Origin: Novosphingobium arvoryzae
GTDB lineage: Bacteria > Pseudomonadota > Alphaproteobacteria > Sphingomonadales > Sphingomonadaceae
Assembly: GCF_014652615.1 (NCBI RefSeq)
Contig: NZ_BMZD01000001.1
Coordinates: forward strand, 331,962 to 395,961
Reading direction: 5' to 3'
DNA length: 64,000 nucleotides
This document shows positions 50,737-59,300 of the stretch, in pieces (within the stretch, counting starts at the first letter, position 1; the number at the start of each line of letters is the position of its first letter). Made by a program: the position numbers and the translations under genes. The notes under the pieces were generated by a model that saw nothing but the letters and a program-made list of their open reading frames with translations, made no database searches and was not told where the DNA came from.

Positions 50737-51626
50737 AGCTGATCCGGCCCACCACGCTGACCGATGCCATGTTGACCAGCAGCACGGCCCCGGAGAACGA
50801 CCACCCGGTCTGGGCATCCGGGACGGCCTATGCGGTCGGTGCCAGGGTGATCCTGACGGCAACCCATCGGCGCTATGAAGCACTGGTGGCATCGACCGGG
50901 GTCAACCCGGCGAGCGATCCGACCAAGTGGCTCGATCTGGGGCCGACCAACCGCTGGGCCATGTTCGATGACCGGGTTGGGACAGCCACGACCCGGGCTG
51001 GCAGCTTGCAGGTTGTGATGGCCCCAGGCGCCACGGACGGCGTCGCACTCATCGACACCGATGCGGAGAGCGCGACAGTGTCGCTCACGGTTTCGGGCAC
51101 GCAGCTTTATTCGAAGACCCAGAGCTTCAATGTCGGCGGCACGGCCATCGACAACTGGTTCTCCTGGTTCTTCGAACCTGTCGGGCGCAAATCCAGCCTG
51201 CTGTTCCTCGATGTGCCGGTCTACGAGGCCGGTATCATCACCGTCACCATTACGCGCGACAATCCGGCTGATCTCGTTTCCTGCGGCGCGCTATTGTTCG
51301 GCCGGCAGTTTACGATCGGCGAGACCGAGCACGGCGCCGACATCGGCATCATCGACTATTCGAGGAAAGAGACCGACCAGTTCGGTGTCACCTCGGTGGT
51401 CGAGCGCGCCTTTGCCAAGCGGATGACCGCGCGGGTGGTCATGCCGACCAGCGCCATCGACGATGTGGCCCGCAATCTTGCAGCGCTCCGCGCCTCGCCG
51501 GTCCTCTGGATTGGCTCCGAAAGCTTCGAGAGCCTTACCGTCTACGGCTTCTACAAAGAGTTCTCGATCGACCTTGCCTACCCGACCGTCAGCTACTGCA
51601 GCCTGACCATCGAAGGGCTCACTTGA
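50733..51626 (+). CDS. Phage tail-tip protein with carbohydrate-binding-like segment
   Basis: A 297-residue protein coupled (ATGA) to the tape-measure gene. The segment VWASGTAYAVGARVILTATH followed by RRYEALVASTGVNPASDPTK is like the short chitin/carbohydrate-binding motif often found in phage tail tips. The rest is a beta-rich domain ending SVDLAYPTVSY-like (actual FSIDLAYPTVSYCSLTIEGL). It probably sits at the distal tail. No enzyme motif is seen. Confidence 0.68.
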   Translation: MKLIRPTTLTDAMLTSSTAPENDHPVWASGTAYAVGARVILTATHRRYEALVASTGVNPASDPTKWLDLGPTNRWAMFDDRVGTATTRAGSLQVVMAPGATDGVALIDTDAESATVSLTVSGTQLYSKTQSFNVGGTAIDNWFSWFFEPVGRKSSLLFLDVPVYEAGIITVTITRDNPADLVSCGALLFGRQFTIGETEHGADIGIIDYSRKETDQFGVTSVVERAFAKRMTARVVMPTSAIDDVARNLAALRASPVLWIGSESFESLTVYGFYKEFSIDLAYPTVSYCSLTIEGLT

Positions 51627-51647
51627 TCCACCCTGAGGGGTAATTCC

Positions 51648-52736
51648 ATGCCTATCACAGCACTGCCCACGCCGCCGTCCCGGACGGATGCGGCGAACTT
51701 CTCCGCGCGTGCGGATGCTTTCCTCGGCGCGCTGCCGACCTTCGGCACGGAGGCCAATGCTCTGGCGGTCGAGGTCAATGGCTACGCGACCAACGCGGCC
51801 GCTAGCGCCTCAACCGCGGTCAACGCGCCCGGCACCAGCGCCACCAGCACGACCTCACTTGCCATCGGCACGGGCTCCAAATCCCTGACAGTCCAGACCG
51901 GTAAAGCCTTCGTCGTGGGCCAATGGGTGACCATCACCAGCACAGCCACACCCACCAACTGGATGCATGGGCAGATTACGGCCTACACCAGCGGCACCGG
52001 GGCGCTTGTCGTCAATGTTGCCATGGTGGGTGGCAGCGGCACGATTGCCTCTTGGACCGTAGCGCTCTCCGCGCCTTCGGTTTCTGGCAATGCCGTGCTG
52101 ACCACCAGTACCTATGCTGATCCCGCCTGGCTGACCTCTCTGGCCGGCTCCAAGATTACGGGCACTCTCGCCGTTGCCAATGGCGGGACCGGTGCCGCCG
52201 ATGCCGCCACCGCCCGCAGCAATCTCGGCCTCGCCATCGGCAGCGATGTACAAGGCTACAGCGCCAATCTCGCTTCCTGGTCAGGCAGGTCAGTTCCCTC
52301 CGGCGCAGTCGTTGGGACGACAGATAGCCAGACGCTTTCCAACAAGACGATCTCGGGTGCGGCCACTGGCTCCACTGTGAATGACGCCGGCGGCTCAGCA
52401 TGGTCGATCGGTTTTCGCGAAGTACCCCAGAATGCACAGAGCGCGTCCTACCAGCTGGTCGCGGCCGACAACGGCAAGCACATCTACTCGCTGAATTCTG
52501 CTGCGCAGACCATCACTGTGCCCCCCAATGGCACGGTCAGCTTTCCGCTTGGCACTACCATCACCATCATCAACAATGGCGGTTCAGCAATCACCATCGC
52601 CCAGGGTTCCGGCGTTACGCTTTGCCAGGCCGGCACCACCAGCACTGGCAACCGGACGCTCGCCGTGCGTGGGCTCGCTACGCTGATCAAGGTCGAAACC
52701 AACGTCTGGTTCGTCTCCGGTACTGGGATCAGCTGA
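51648..52736 (+). CDS. Phage tail fibre-like protein
   Basis: A 362-residue, Ser/Thr/Gly/Ala-rich protein with the repeat-like fibre sequence GTLAVANGGTGAADAATARS and NLGLAIGSDVQGYSANLASW that occurs in many phage fibres, and a C-terminal beta-rich domain (GKHIYSLNSAAQTITVPPNG, GVTLCQAGTTSTGNRTLAVR). It likely forms part of the host-contact apparatus. The start follows a GAGGGG site. Confidence 0.8.
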   Translation: MPITALPTPPSRTDAANFSARADAFLGALPTFGTEANALAVEVNGYATNAAASASTAVNAPGTSATSTTSLAIGTGSKSLTVQTGKAFVVGQWVTITSTATPTNWMHGQITAYTSGTGALVVNVAMVGGSGTIASWTVALSAPSVSGNAVLTTSTYADPAWLTSLAGSKITGTLAVANGGTGAADAATARSNLGLAIGSDVQGYSANLASWSGRSVPSGAVVGTTDSQTLSNKTISGAATGSTVNDAGGSAWSIGFREVPQNAQSASYQLVAADNGKHIYSLNSAAQTITVPPNGTVSFPLGTTITIINNGGSAITIAQGSGVTLCQAGTTSTGNRTLAVRGLATLIKVETNVWFVSGTGIS

Positions 52737-52999
52737 TGTCGGGCGTACTTGGGGTCCTGCTCGGATCTGGTGGTGCAAGTCGTTACCAGATGGCAGTCGG
52801 TCAGTATTCCGATGGGTTCAAGGGCATCTGGTGGATCTACTATGGGTTCGGCATTGCCAATAACTATTACCCGATCGGCGGAGCGCTGAGCCCGTCCACC
52901 TTCAAGGGCCAAACGATCCAGGGGATCTACTCGGTCGAGGACAATGTCGGCTCAAGGGCTTTTCCGGCCGCTAACCTCCCACAGGAGAAACTCCCATGA
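52736..52999 (+). CDS. Small phage protein with aromatic/glycine-rich sequence
   Basis: An 87-residue protein whose ATG overlaps the upstream stop and whose end overlaps the endolysin start (ATGA). It has MSGVLGVLLGSGGASRYQMA, GIWWIYYGFGIANNYYPIGG and IQGIYSVEDNVGSRAF. No family recognised. Tight coupling on both sides supports a real gene, possibly a fibre tip or assembly protein. Confidence 0.6.
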   Translation: MSGVLGVLLGSGGASRYQMAVGQYSDGFKGIWWIYYGFGIANNYYPIGGALSPSTFKGQTIQGIYSVEDNVGSRAFPAANLPQEKLP

Positions 53000-53532
53000 A
53001 CCCTCTGCCGCCGGCCTATGGCTGGCTCGATGAACTGCGCCCTTTGCCGCGAATGCTGGAAGAAGCGCGCAAGCTTTACGGCACCTTTGAAGTGGCCGGG
53101 CCAGCCAGCAATCCGCTGATCCTCGAATGGGCCAAGGAGGTCGGGCTTGCCCGGACCTATCTTGAGGATGGCATTCCCTGGTGCGGTCTGTTCATGGCGG
53201 TCGTCGCCAAACGGGGCGGCAAGCCAATCGTCGAAGGTCCGCTCTGGGCGCGCAACTGGGCAAAGTTTGGCAAGGCCGCTGACAAAGCCCAGCTTGGCGA
53301 TGCGCTGGTGTTTCGCCGCGGCCAGGGATCTGGCCATGTCGGGCTCTATGTCGGCGAGGATTACGGCGCCTACCATGTGCTCGGCGGTAACCAGTCTGAT
53401 GGCGTGACCATCACCCGGATTGCCAAGGACCGCTGCATCGCCGTGCGCCGGCCGGCATATCGCAAGGTGCCAGCGACCGCGAAGCCGGTCCAACTGGCTG
53501 CAACCGGCACTCTGTCCACCAACGAGGCCTGA
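52996..53532 (+). CDS. Phage endolysin-like peptidase (TIGR02594/NlpC-P60-like)
   Basis: A 178-residue protein with the pattern NPLILEWAKEVGLARTYLED followed by GIPWCGLFMAVVAKRG (catalytic Cys) and FRRGQGSGHVGLYVGEDYGA (catalytic His) and GGNQSDGVTITRIAKDR. This matches the TIGR02594 family of cysteine peptidases that cut peptidoglycan stem peptides. It lacks a signal peptide, so release would depend on the small membrane protein downstream. A terminator hairpin follows at 53579. Confidence 0.87.
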   Translation: MNPLPPAYGWLDELRPLPRMLEEARKLYGTFEVAGPASNPLILEWAKEVGLARTYLEDGIPWCGLFMAVVAKRGGKPIVEGPLWARNWAKFGKAADKAQLGDALVFRRGQGSGHVGLYVGEDYGAYHVLGGNQSDGVTITRIAKDRCIAVRRPAYRKVPATAKPVQLAATGTLSTNEA

Positions 53533-53578
53533 TCAGGCCACGACCAATCCGCTGCCCCTTTGCGCAGCCGGACAACCG

Positions 53579-53603
53579 CCCGCCTTCTGGCGGGTTTTCT
53601 TTT
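53579..53603 (+). terminator. Rho-independent terminator after the endolysin gene
   Basis: A 6-bp perfect stem CCCGCC/GGCGGG with a TTCT loop followed by TTTTCTTTT. It ends 12 bp before the start of the holin-like gene, so transcription of the lysis genes may be partially separated. Confidence 0.75.
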
Positions 53604-53614
53604 GGAGAACTGAC

Positions 53615-53809
53615 ATGGAAGACTTGAAGCCCTGGTGGACCTCGAAGGCCATCTGGACCGGCGTCATTGGCAGCATCTGGGGCGTTGCAGGCGCAATCGG
53701 CATCTTGCCGGAAGGTCTCAGCCAGACGGACGTCCTGACCGTCGTCCTGGCGCTGACCGGCATTGGCGGGGTCCTGTTCCGCAAGACGGCGACCACCCGG
53801 ATCGGCTGA
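53615..53809 (+). CDS. Small phage membrane protein, holin-like
   Basis: A 64-residue protein with two hydrophobic segments (SKAIWTGVIGSIWGVAGAIG and VLTVVLALTGIGGVLF) separated by a short polar turn and followed by a basic end (RKTATTRIG). The start has a TTTGGAGAAC ribosome site. The position directly after the endolysin and the two-helix topology suggest a holin or related pore protein; no family is certain. Confidence 0.72.
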   Translation: MEDLKPWWTSKAIWTGVIGSIWGVAGAIGILPEGLSQTDVLTVVLALTGIGGVLFRKTATTRIG

Positions 53810-53864
53810 GATCAAATGGCGGGGGCTGCGGCTCCCGCCACCCTCCTTTCTCACAGGTGCAGGC

Positions 53865-54176
53865 ATGACCAGGCTGACCATCCGTCGGGGCGGCACCAAG
53901 CGCGTGCGCGCCACCTTTTTTGCCGACCAGGGCGCCGGGATCGCTCGAGATCTCTCCGGTCTCGCGCTCATGGTCATTGACCAGAGCCCGAACATTGCAC
54001 CGCCCGCGCTTGCTATTCTGCCGCCGGCAACGGGCGGCCAGATCGAAGTGCTCTGGAGCGACGAGCAGACAGCGCCCCTCCATGCAGGGGCTGGCAAGGT
54101 CTGGCTGACGCTCGGTTTCGAGAATGACAGCGGGGAGCGTGAGGTCCTGCCGACCCTTACGTTTGATGTCGAATGA
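53865..54176 (+). CDS. Phage hypothetical protein, beta-rich
   Basis: A 103-residue protein starting MTRLTIRRGGTKRVRATFFA and continuing IARDLSGLALMVIDQSPNIA, AGKVWLTLGFENDSGEREVL. It looks like a small all-beta domain (immunoglobulin-like). The end overlaps the next start by 4 bp. Probably a tail or baseplate-associated structural protein; no family recognised. Confidence 0.65.
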   Translation: MTRLTIRRGGTKRVRATFFADQGAGIARDLSGLALMVIDQSPNIAPPALAILPPATGGQIEVLWSDEQTAPLHAGAGKVWLTLGFENDSGEREVLPTLTFDVE

Positions 54177-54457
54177 CGGCCGCGCTGCAGATCATCGAGG
54201 CGGTTCAGGCCATCCTCGTCGAGAGCGACGGCACCAGCATAACCCTCGAGGTCTCAAACGCCGGGATCTCAGGTCCACGCGGGTTTACCGGACCTCAGGG
54301 CCCACCAGGTCCGCCCGGGCCGCTCAGCGCGCTGACGGACTTGTCCGACGTGGCCTTGGCCGCACCCGAGGGCGGCGACGTCCTCACGTACTCATCCCCC
54401 ACCAACACATGGATCAACGAGAAAGCGGCCAGACTGGTCGACGGAGGTAATTTCTGA
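54173..54457 (+). CDS. Small phage protein with a collagen-like repeat
   Basis: A 94-residue protein. Between an N-terminal helical part ([20 protein letters not shown]) and a C-terminal tail, it has a collagen-like Gly-X-Y run: [18 protein letters not shown]. Such short triplexes are used in phage fibres to trimerise. It overlaps its neighbours at both ends (ATGA and TGATG). Confidence 0.7.
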   Translation: MTAALQIIEAVQAILVESDGTSITLEVSNAGISGPRGFTGPQGPPGPPGPLSALTDLSDVALAAPEGGDVLTYSSPTNTWINEKAARLVDGGNF

Positions 54458-55998
54458 TGGCCAATACCCTGCGTATCAAGCGCCGGGCCGCAGGCGGTGC
54501 GGCCGGGGCTCCAGCATCGCTCGCAAATGCCGAGCTCGCATTCAACGAGCAGGACAACACACTCTACTACGGCACCGGCACCGGGGGTGCTGGCGGAACA
54601 GCGACCTCGGTCATCGCCATCGGCGGCCCGGGCGCCTTTGTCGGGCTCTCGGGCGACCAGACCATCGCCGGGATCAAGACCTTCTCGAGCACGATTGTGG
54701 GTTCGATCTCGGGCAATGCCGGGACCGCCACCGCGCTGGCAATCGCGCGTTCGCTCGGCCTGTCCGGCGATGTAACCGGTACGGCCTCGTTTAATGGCAC
54801 CGCCAATGCGACCATTGCCGCCACCCTTGCAAACAGCGGCGTCACCGCTGGCTCCTATGGCTCTGCCACGCAAGTCGGTCAGGTCACGGTCGACGCCAAA
54901 GGGCGCGTGACCTCGGCCAGCAATGTCGCGATCACGTTCCCGGTGACTTCGGTGGCAGGGCGCACCGGTGCCATCACGCTCTCGACCAGCGATGTCGCCG
55001 AAGGCACCAACCTCTATTTCACCGATGCCCGGGTCCGCGCCAACCGGCTCGACCAGCTGGCAGCACCTACCGCTGCGGTGGACTTCAACAGCCAGCGCAT
55101 CACAGGCCTTGCTGACCCAACGGTAGCCCAGGACGCAGCCACCAAGAACTACGTCGATCTGACCGTTCAGGGGCTCGATCCCAAGGCTTCGGTGAAAGCC
55201 GCATCGACTGCCAATATTGCCTCGCTGTCCGGCACCATGACGATCGACGGCGTGGCGCTTGCCGCGGGCGACCGCGTGCTAGTGAAGGACCAGACCACGC
55301 CGTCCCAGAACGGCGTCTATGTGGTTGCCTCTGGCGCCTGGGCTCGGGCGATCGATCTCTCGACATGGGACGAGCATGTCTCGGCTTACCTGTTTGTCGA
55401 ACAGGGCACAGTGAACGCCGATGTGGGCTACCTCTGCACGGTTGATGCGGGCGGCACGCTGGGCACCACTGCTGTCACCTTCGTTCAGTTCAACGGCGCC
55501 GGACAGATTGTTGCCGGCAATGGCCTCACCAAGACCGGCAACACGATCGACGTGGGGGCCGGCACAGGCATTGCTGTGGCCGCTGACGCTGTCGCACTGA
55601 CCGGTCAGGCGCTGGCGCTCCACAACCTTGGCACCAACGGGATTGTCGCCCGTACGGCCGCTGGGACTGTGGCAGCGCGCACGCTGACGGCCGGCTCGAC
55701 CAAGATCGCAGTCACCAATGGCGATGGTGTAGCGGGCAACCCTACCGTAGATGTCAACGAAGCCAACCTCACGCTGGGCAATATCGGCGGTACGCTCGGC
55801 GTGGCCAAAGGCGGCTCGGGGGCCATCACGCTCACCGGCTACCTCAAGGGCAACGGAACGGCGGCGTTCACGGCATCCGCGACCATTCCTAATACTGACA
55901 TTTCTGGCCTTGGCACCATGTCGACGCAGGCAGCGAGCAACGTCGCCATCACCGGGGGCTCAATTGATGGCGTGACGCTGGACGGTGGAACCTTCTGA
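54457..55998 (+). CDS. Phage tail fibre protein
   Basis: A 513-residue fibre protein. It begins with a head-binding-like region ([38 protein letters not shown]) and continues with many fibre repeats: [80 protein letters not shown]. The segment [20 protein letters not shown] occurs in other Novosphingobium-like prophage fibres by recollection. It likely forms the main side fibre. Confidence 0.82.
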   Translation: MANTLRIKRRAAGGAAGAPASLANAELAFNEQDNTLYYGTGTGGAGGTATSVIAIGGPGAFVGLSGDQTIAGIKTFSSTIVGSISGNAGTATALAIARSLGLSGDVTGTASFNGTANATIAATLANSGVTAGSYGSATQVGQVTVDAKGRVTSASNVAITFPVTSVAGRTGAITLSTSDVAEGTNLYFTDARVRANRLDQLAAPTAAVDFNSQRITGLADPTVAQDAATKNYVDLTVQGLDPKASVKAASTANIASLSGTMTIDGVALAAGDRVLVKDQTTPSQNGVYVVASGAWARAIDLSTWDEHVSAYLFVEQGTVNADVGYLCTVDAGGTLGTTAVTFVQFNGAGQIVAGNGLTKTGNTIDVGAGTGIAVAADAVALTGQALALHNLGTNGIVARTAAGTVAARTLTAGSTKIAVTNGDGVAGNPTVDVNEANLTLGNIGGTLGVAKGGSGAITLTGYLKGNGTAAFTASATIPNTDISGLGTMSTQAASNVAITGGSIDGVTLDGGTF

Positions 55999-56858
55999 TG
56001 CCGAGCACCATCCTGCTCAAGCGGTCTTCAACTGCGTCCAGCGTCCCTGCAGCCGCGTCGCTGCAGTCGGGCGAACTCGCCGTCAATCTGGCTGACCAGA
56101 AGCTCTATTCAAAGACTGCGGGCGGCACGGTCGTTCAGGTGGGTTTCGGCAATCTGACATCTGGCATGGTCACCACCGCGCTGGGCTTCACGCCCTACAA
56201 TTCGACCAACCCGAGCGGCTACATCACGGCCAGTGGGTCGATCACCGGTTCGTCCGGATCCTGCACCGGCAATGCCGCGACAGCGACCAGGTGGGCGACC
56301 GGGCGCACCATTGCCCTGACCGGCGATGTAACCGGCACCAGCGCGGCATTTGACGGCTCAGCGGCTCTGTCATTTGCCGCAACACTGGCGAATAGCGGCG
56401 TGACGGCCGGAACCTATCTCAAGGTCACGGTCGATGCCAAAGGGCGGGTCACCGCGGGCTCATCGATGACCTCCGGCGATGTCACGAGCGCTCTTGGCTA
56501 TACGCCTGCCAACAAGGCCGGCGACAGCTTCACCGGCAGTATTTCCGTGTCGGGATCGATTACCGCGACCGGCAACATTACCGCCTATTCCGACGCCCGC
56601 CTGAAGACTGACATCGAGACGATCACTGGCGCGCTGGACCGTGTCCGGAAACTTCGTGGTGTTACCTTTAGTCGGCGCGACACAGGCAATCGCGGCGTTG
56701 GTCTTATCGCCCAGGAGCTGGCAGCCATTGTGCCCGAGGCGGTCACGACCCATGAAGATGGTCTGCTATCTGTCGCCTATGGCAATCTCGTCGGCGTACT
56801 GATCGAGGCCGTGAAGGACCTGGCCGACAAGGTCGATCGCCTCGAGGCCCGGGCATGA
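55998..56858 (+). CDS. Phage fibre protein with S74-type intramolecular chaperone
   Basis: A 286-residue protein. The front repeats the fibre module of its neighbour (STILLKRSSTASSVPAAASL, SGELAVNLADQKLYSKTAGG). The C-terminal 100 residues are a peptidase S74 chaperone domain: AYSDARLKTDIETITGALDR (Ser-Lys dyad in SDARLK), VRKLRGVTFSRRDTGNRGVG, LIAQELAAIVPEAV. This domain trimerises the fibre and then cleaves itself off. Neighbouring starts and stops overlap. Confidence 0.88.
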   Translation: MPSTILLKRSSTASSVPAAASLQSGELAVNLADQKLYSKTAGGTVVQVGFGNLTSGMVTTALGFTPYNSTNPSGYITASGSITGSSGSCTGNAATATRWATGRTIALTGDVTGTSAAFDGSAALSFAATLANSGVTAGTYLKVTVDAKGRVTAGSSMTSGDVTSALGYTPANKAGDSFTGSISVSGSITATGNITAYSDARLKTDIETITGALDRVRKLRGVTFSRRDTGNRGVGLIAQELAAIVPEAVTTHEDGLLSVAYGNLVGVLIEAVKDLADKVDRLEARA

Positions 56859-58246
56859 CGCTGCAGATTTCGGGGCCGATCTCGCTTGGCAATGTCGCCG
56901 TCGAACTGGGCCGCACATCGACCGCCACGACTTCGCTCGGCGAAGCGGCCGTGCGGACGCTGGCTGGTGTCACATCCGGACCGATCTCGCTCTCCAACCT
57001 TTACGGGAAGTCGAACGAGAGCTTCTGGTATGCGACCTTTGGCTCGACCGTTGTCAATTTCCTGATCCTGGGCACGGACAGCAGCGGCAACATCTACGCC
57101 AGCGCCACGAGCGCGGTCTTCAAATGGGACCGTGACGGCACGCTCATCTGGGCCCGAAATGTCTCTGGGCCTTTCATCAACGGCGGCTGGGTCGATGCCA
57201 GTGGCAATGTCTACCTTGCCGGGGCCTACTATTCGAGCAACTACTATGGCTGGCTGGCCAAGCTCGACACCTCTGGCACCCTGCAATGGCAGCGCAGCCT
57301 CAACGGCTCGGGCCAGGATCTCTGGTACAATGCAGCGGTCGATGCGTCCGGCAGCGTCTATGTGGCTGGCTATTCAACCTCGAGCGGTGGCTCGGGAAAT
57401 GCCGACGCGCTGATCGCCAAATACAACAGCGCCGGCACCCTTCTGTGGCAGCGCTCGATTGGTGGCTCCGGCAACGAATATGCCAGCCAGATGGCCCTCA
57501 GCCCGGACGGCAGCCTGCTGGTCCTTTCGGGCAACACCTCGACGTCAACAGCGGGCAACATCGACGCCCTGATCACCGTCATCAGCACCGCCACCCCCTC
57601 GGTCAGCTGGCAGCGCTCAATCGGGAGTACGGGTTATGATTACGGCTATGGCGTTGCGGTAGACAGCAGCAACAACATCTACTGGCTCGCAGGCATCAAC
57701 GGCACGCTGAGCCTGCTCAAGATCAGTTCTGGCGCTGTGATCCAGTGGCAGCTGTCCCTGCCTTCCAGCTACGGCAGTGGTTCGGTGAACCTCGGCCCCG
57801 ACGGCAGCCTGAGGGTTTTTGCGCCGGTCTATGCCGGGGCGGACATCTATCAGTTTTCAACCGACGGCACCCTGCTGCTGTCCCGCTCCATCAGCCTCGA
57901 CACGAGCAATGGCGCGAACTCTTTCAGCCTCACGGGTCTGGCGGTTAGCTCAACGGCAATGGTGTTTTCCATCTACACCATGATGGATTTCTCGCCCTAC
58001 GGTTACATGGATCTGTGCGGCGCTATCATCAAAGTGCCAGTCGATGGTTCGAAAACCGGGACATGGTCAGTGGCCGGTGCCTTGACCCAGGGCGTGACCT
58101 ACAGCGCCTCATCCCCCAGCATCGGCAACACCTTCTGGTCGCTGACCTTCCGCAGCTTCTCATTGCTGAACCGCACTCTGACCGCGGGCACACCGTCTTA
58201 CAGCTTTGCGGCCGGGTCTTACACCAACACCACGACCGGGATTTGA
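56855..58246 (+). CDS. Phage protein with beta-propeller-like repeats
   Basis: A 463-residue protein. The first 50 residues resemble a phage attachment domain (LQISGPISLGNVAVELGRTS). The rest is made of repeats such as GWVDASGNVYLAGAYYSSNY, DASGSVYVAGYSTSSGGSGN and DALIAKYNSAGTLLWQRSIG, each with a Trp-x-Arg strand, typical of SBBP-like beta-propeller repeats. Probably the receptor-binding or enzymatic tip. No catalytic residues recognised. Confidence 0.75.
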   Translation: MTLQISGPISLGNVAVELGRTSTATTSLGEAAVRTLAGVTSGPISLSNLYGKSNESFWYATFGSTVVNFLILGTDSSGNIYASATSAVFKWDRDGTLIWARNVSGPFINGGWVDASGNVYLAGAYYSSNYYGWLAKLDTSGTLQWQRSLNGSGQDLWYNAAVDASGSVYVAGYSTSSGGSGNADALIAKYNSAGTLLWQRSIGGSGNEYASQMALSPDGSLLVLSGNTSTSTAGNIDALITVISTATPSVSWQRSIGSTGYDYGYGVAVDSSNNIYWLAGINGTLSLLKISSGAVIQWQLSLPSSYGSGSVNLGPDGSLRVFAPVYAGADIYQFSTDGTLLLSRSISLDTSNGANSFSLTGLAVSSTAMVFSIYTMMDFSPYGYMDLCGAIIKVPVDGSKTGTWSVAGALTQGVTYSASSPSIGNTFWSLTFRSFSLLNRTLTAGTPSYSFAAGSYTNTTTGI

Positions 58247-58249
58247 CCC

Positions 58250-58930
58250 ATGATCATTTCGCATGACCGCCAGACGCTGTTCATTGGCGTGCCAAAGAAC
58301 GGGTCGCAAACAGCGCGGGCTGTACTTGGCCAGATCGGGGTCGATCTGGTTGGCGAAATGGGGCGGCACCCGACGGTGCCGGAAGCGATCAGGCTGACTG
58401 AGGCGCGTTTTCCCGGAGAAGTAATTGCGCCGAGGGCTATCTATGCCTTCTGGCGGGACCCGGTTGAGCGTTTCTGCTCGGCGGTCGAGTTCCACAAGCG
58501 CTGTCTGCCGAACTCATTGATGCAGCTATTTCCGGAGCGGTTCGTCGGTGTCGAGCGGCATCCGCGATGGTTTGAACCCGATCCCAACGCCATCGATCTG
58601 GATATGCGCGCGGTCATCGACAGCGTCCCGCCGCTAGAGATACTTGCGGCATTGTTGCCGCCTCTTGTCCCAGGTGTTCTGCGCCAGCCCCGGGGCGGCA
58701 ATCTCACTTTTTATCGGCCGCAGTCGGAATGGCTGGATGATCCTCGAGTTACCGTGCTGCCCTTTGCAGACTATGAGGCCGGGGTGCGGGATATTGTCGA
58801 TTGGTTTGGCGGGGATGGTGTCTCGGTAGAGATACCCCAGATCAATGCCGCAGCAGGCCCGTTGTCCGAGCTGAGCATGTACGAAGCAGAAGCGGTTCGG
58901 GCCTACTATGCGGAAGATTTCCAGCTATAG
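58250..58930 (+). CDS. Phage-encoded sulfotransferase-like protein
   Basis: A 226-residue protein of the P-loop-like sulfotransferase superfamily. The 5'-phosphosulfate loop is FIGVPKNGSQTARAVLG and the 3'-phosphate-binding segment is AIYAFWRDPVERFCSAVEFH (Arg and Ser contact PAPS). There is no signal peptide. It starts 3 bp after the tail-tip gene, so it is part of the late transcript. It would transfer a sulfo group from PAPS to a glycan or protein; the acceptor could be host polysaccharide or the phage fibre. An unusual cargo gene. Confidence 0.75.
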   Translation: MIISHDRQTLFIGVPKNGSQTARAVLGQIGVDLVGEMGRHPTVPEAIRLTEARFPGEVIAPRAIYAFWRDPVERFCSAVEFHKRCLPNSLMQLFPERFVGVERHPRWFEPDPNAIDLDMRAVIDSVPPLEILAALLPPLVPGVLRQPRGGNLTFYRPQSEWLDDPRVTVLPFADYEAGVRDIVDWFGGDGVSVEIPQINAAAGPLSELSMYEAEAVRAYYAEDFQL

Positions 58931-58937
58931 TGGGCAG

Positions 58938-59126
58938 ATGAACCGGGACGACGAAAAGCGCATTGCTGCCAAGATGGCGAAAACGCTCGCGATGATGTGC
59001 GTCCGCAACACCGGCCTCGAAACCCTCCATGCGGGCATCGTCCCGGTCACCCATACCGGTGATTATTCGGACGTTAGCGCCGCATCGTCACCTCAGACAG
59101 AAAATGCAAGTTTATCAAATTTATAA
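58938..59126 (+). pseudogene. Truncated phage protein at the right edge of the prophage
   Basis: A 62-residue frame starting MNRDDEKRIAAKMAKTLAMM and continuing CVRNTGLETLHAGIVPVTHT and GDYSDV, a pattern familiar from small late genes of sphingomonad prophages. The following residues (SAASSPQTENASLSNL) do not continue it, and the base composition changes to AT-rich. This marks where phage DNA ends. Confidence 0.65.
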
Positions 59127-59300
59127 TCGCTTTAAAGCTCGCAATGATGAAACATAATTCTTGCGGCACCGGCCAGAGGGCTTTCAGTATATCCAAATGA
59201 CAAAACAGACGAGTTATTGATGAAAATCAATGAAGTGCCTGATCTGGCATGGCATGAAATTAACTATGGGTAGATTTCATGTGCAAGTCAGGAGGAAGAT

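Larger units (their letters stand above)
49162..59075. mobile_element. Prophage remnant (late/tail and lysis genes only)
   Basis: A block of plus-strand phage genes: tape-measure C-terminus, tail proteins, endolysin, holin-like protein, collagen-like and fibre proteins, S74 fibre chaperone, sulfotransferase and a cut-off terminal gene. There are no packaging, capsid, replication or repressor genes, and both end genes are truncated. Most genes overlap by 4 bp or less. The left edge is the in-frame stop before the tape-measure fragment and the right edge is where the 58938 gene loses its family sequence; both edges are estimates. Confidence 0.8.

Noticed and set aside
53818..53840. A GGCGGG...CCCGCC hairpin after the holin-like gene
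   Set aside because: The stem is good, but it is not followed by a T-run, so I did not call it a terminator.
51648..58246. Repetitive Gly/Thr/Ser-rich sequence that could suggest a CRISPR or tandem repeat
   Set aside because: The repeats are diverged protein-level fibre motifs, with no regular spacing or identical DNA units. No CRISPR array was found anywhere in the window.
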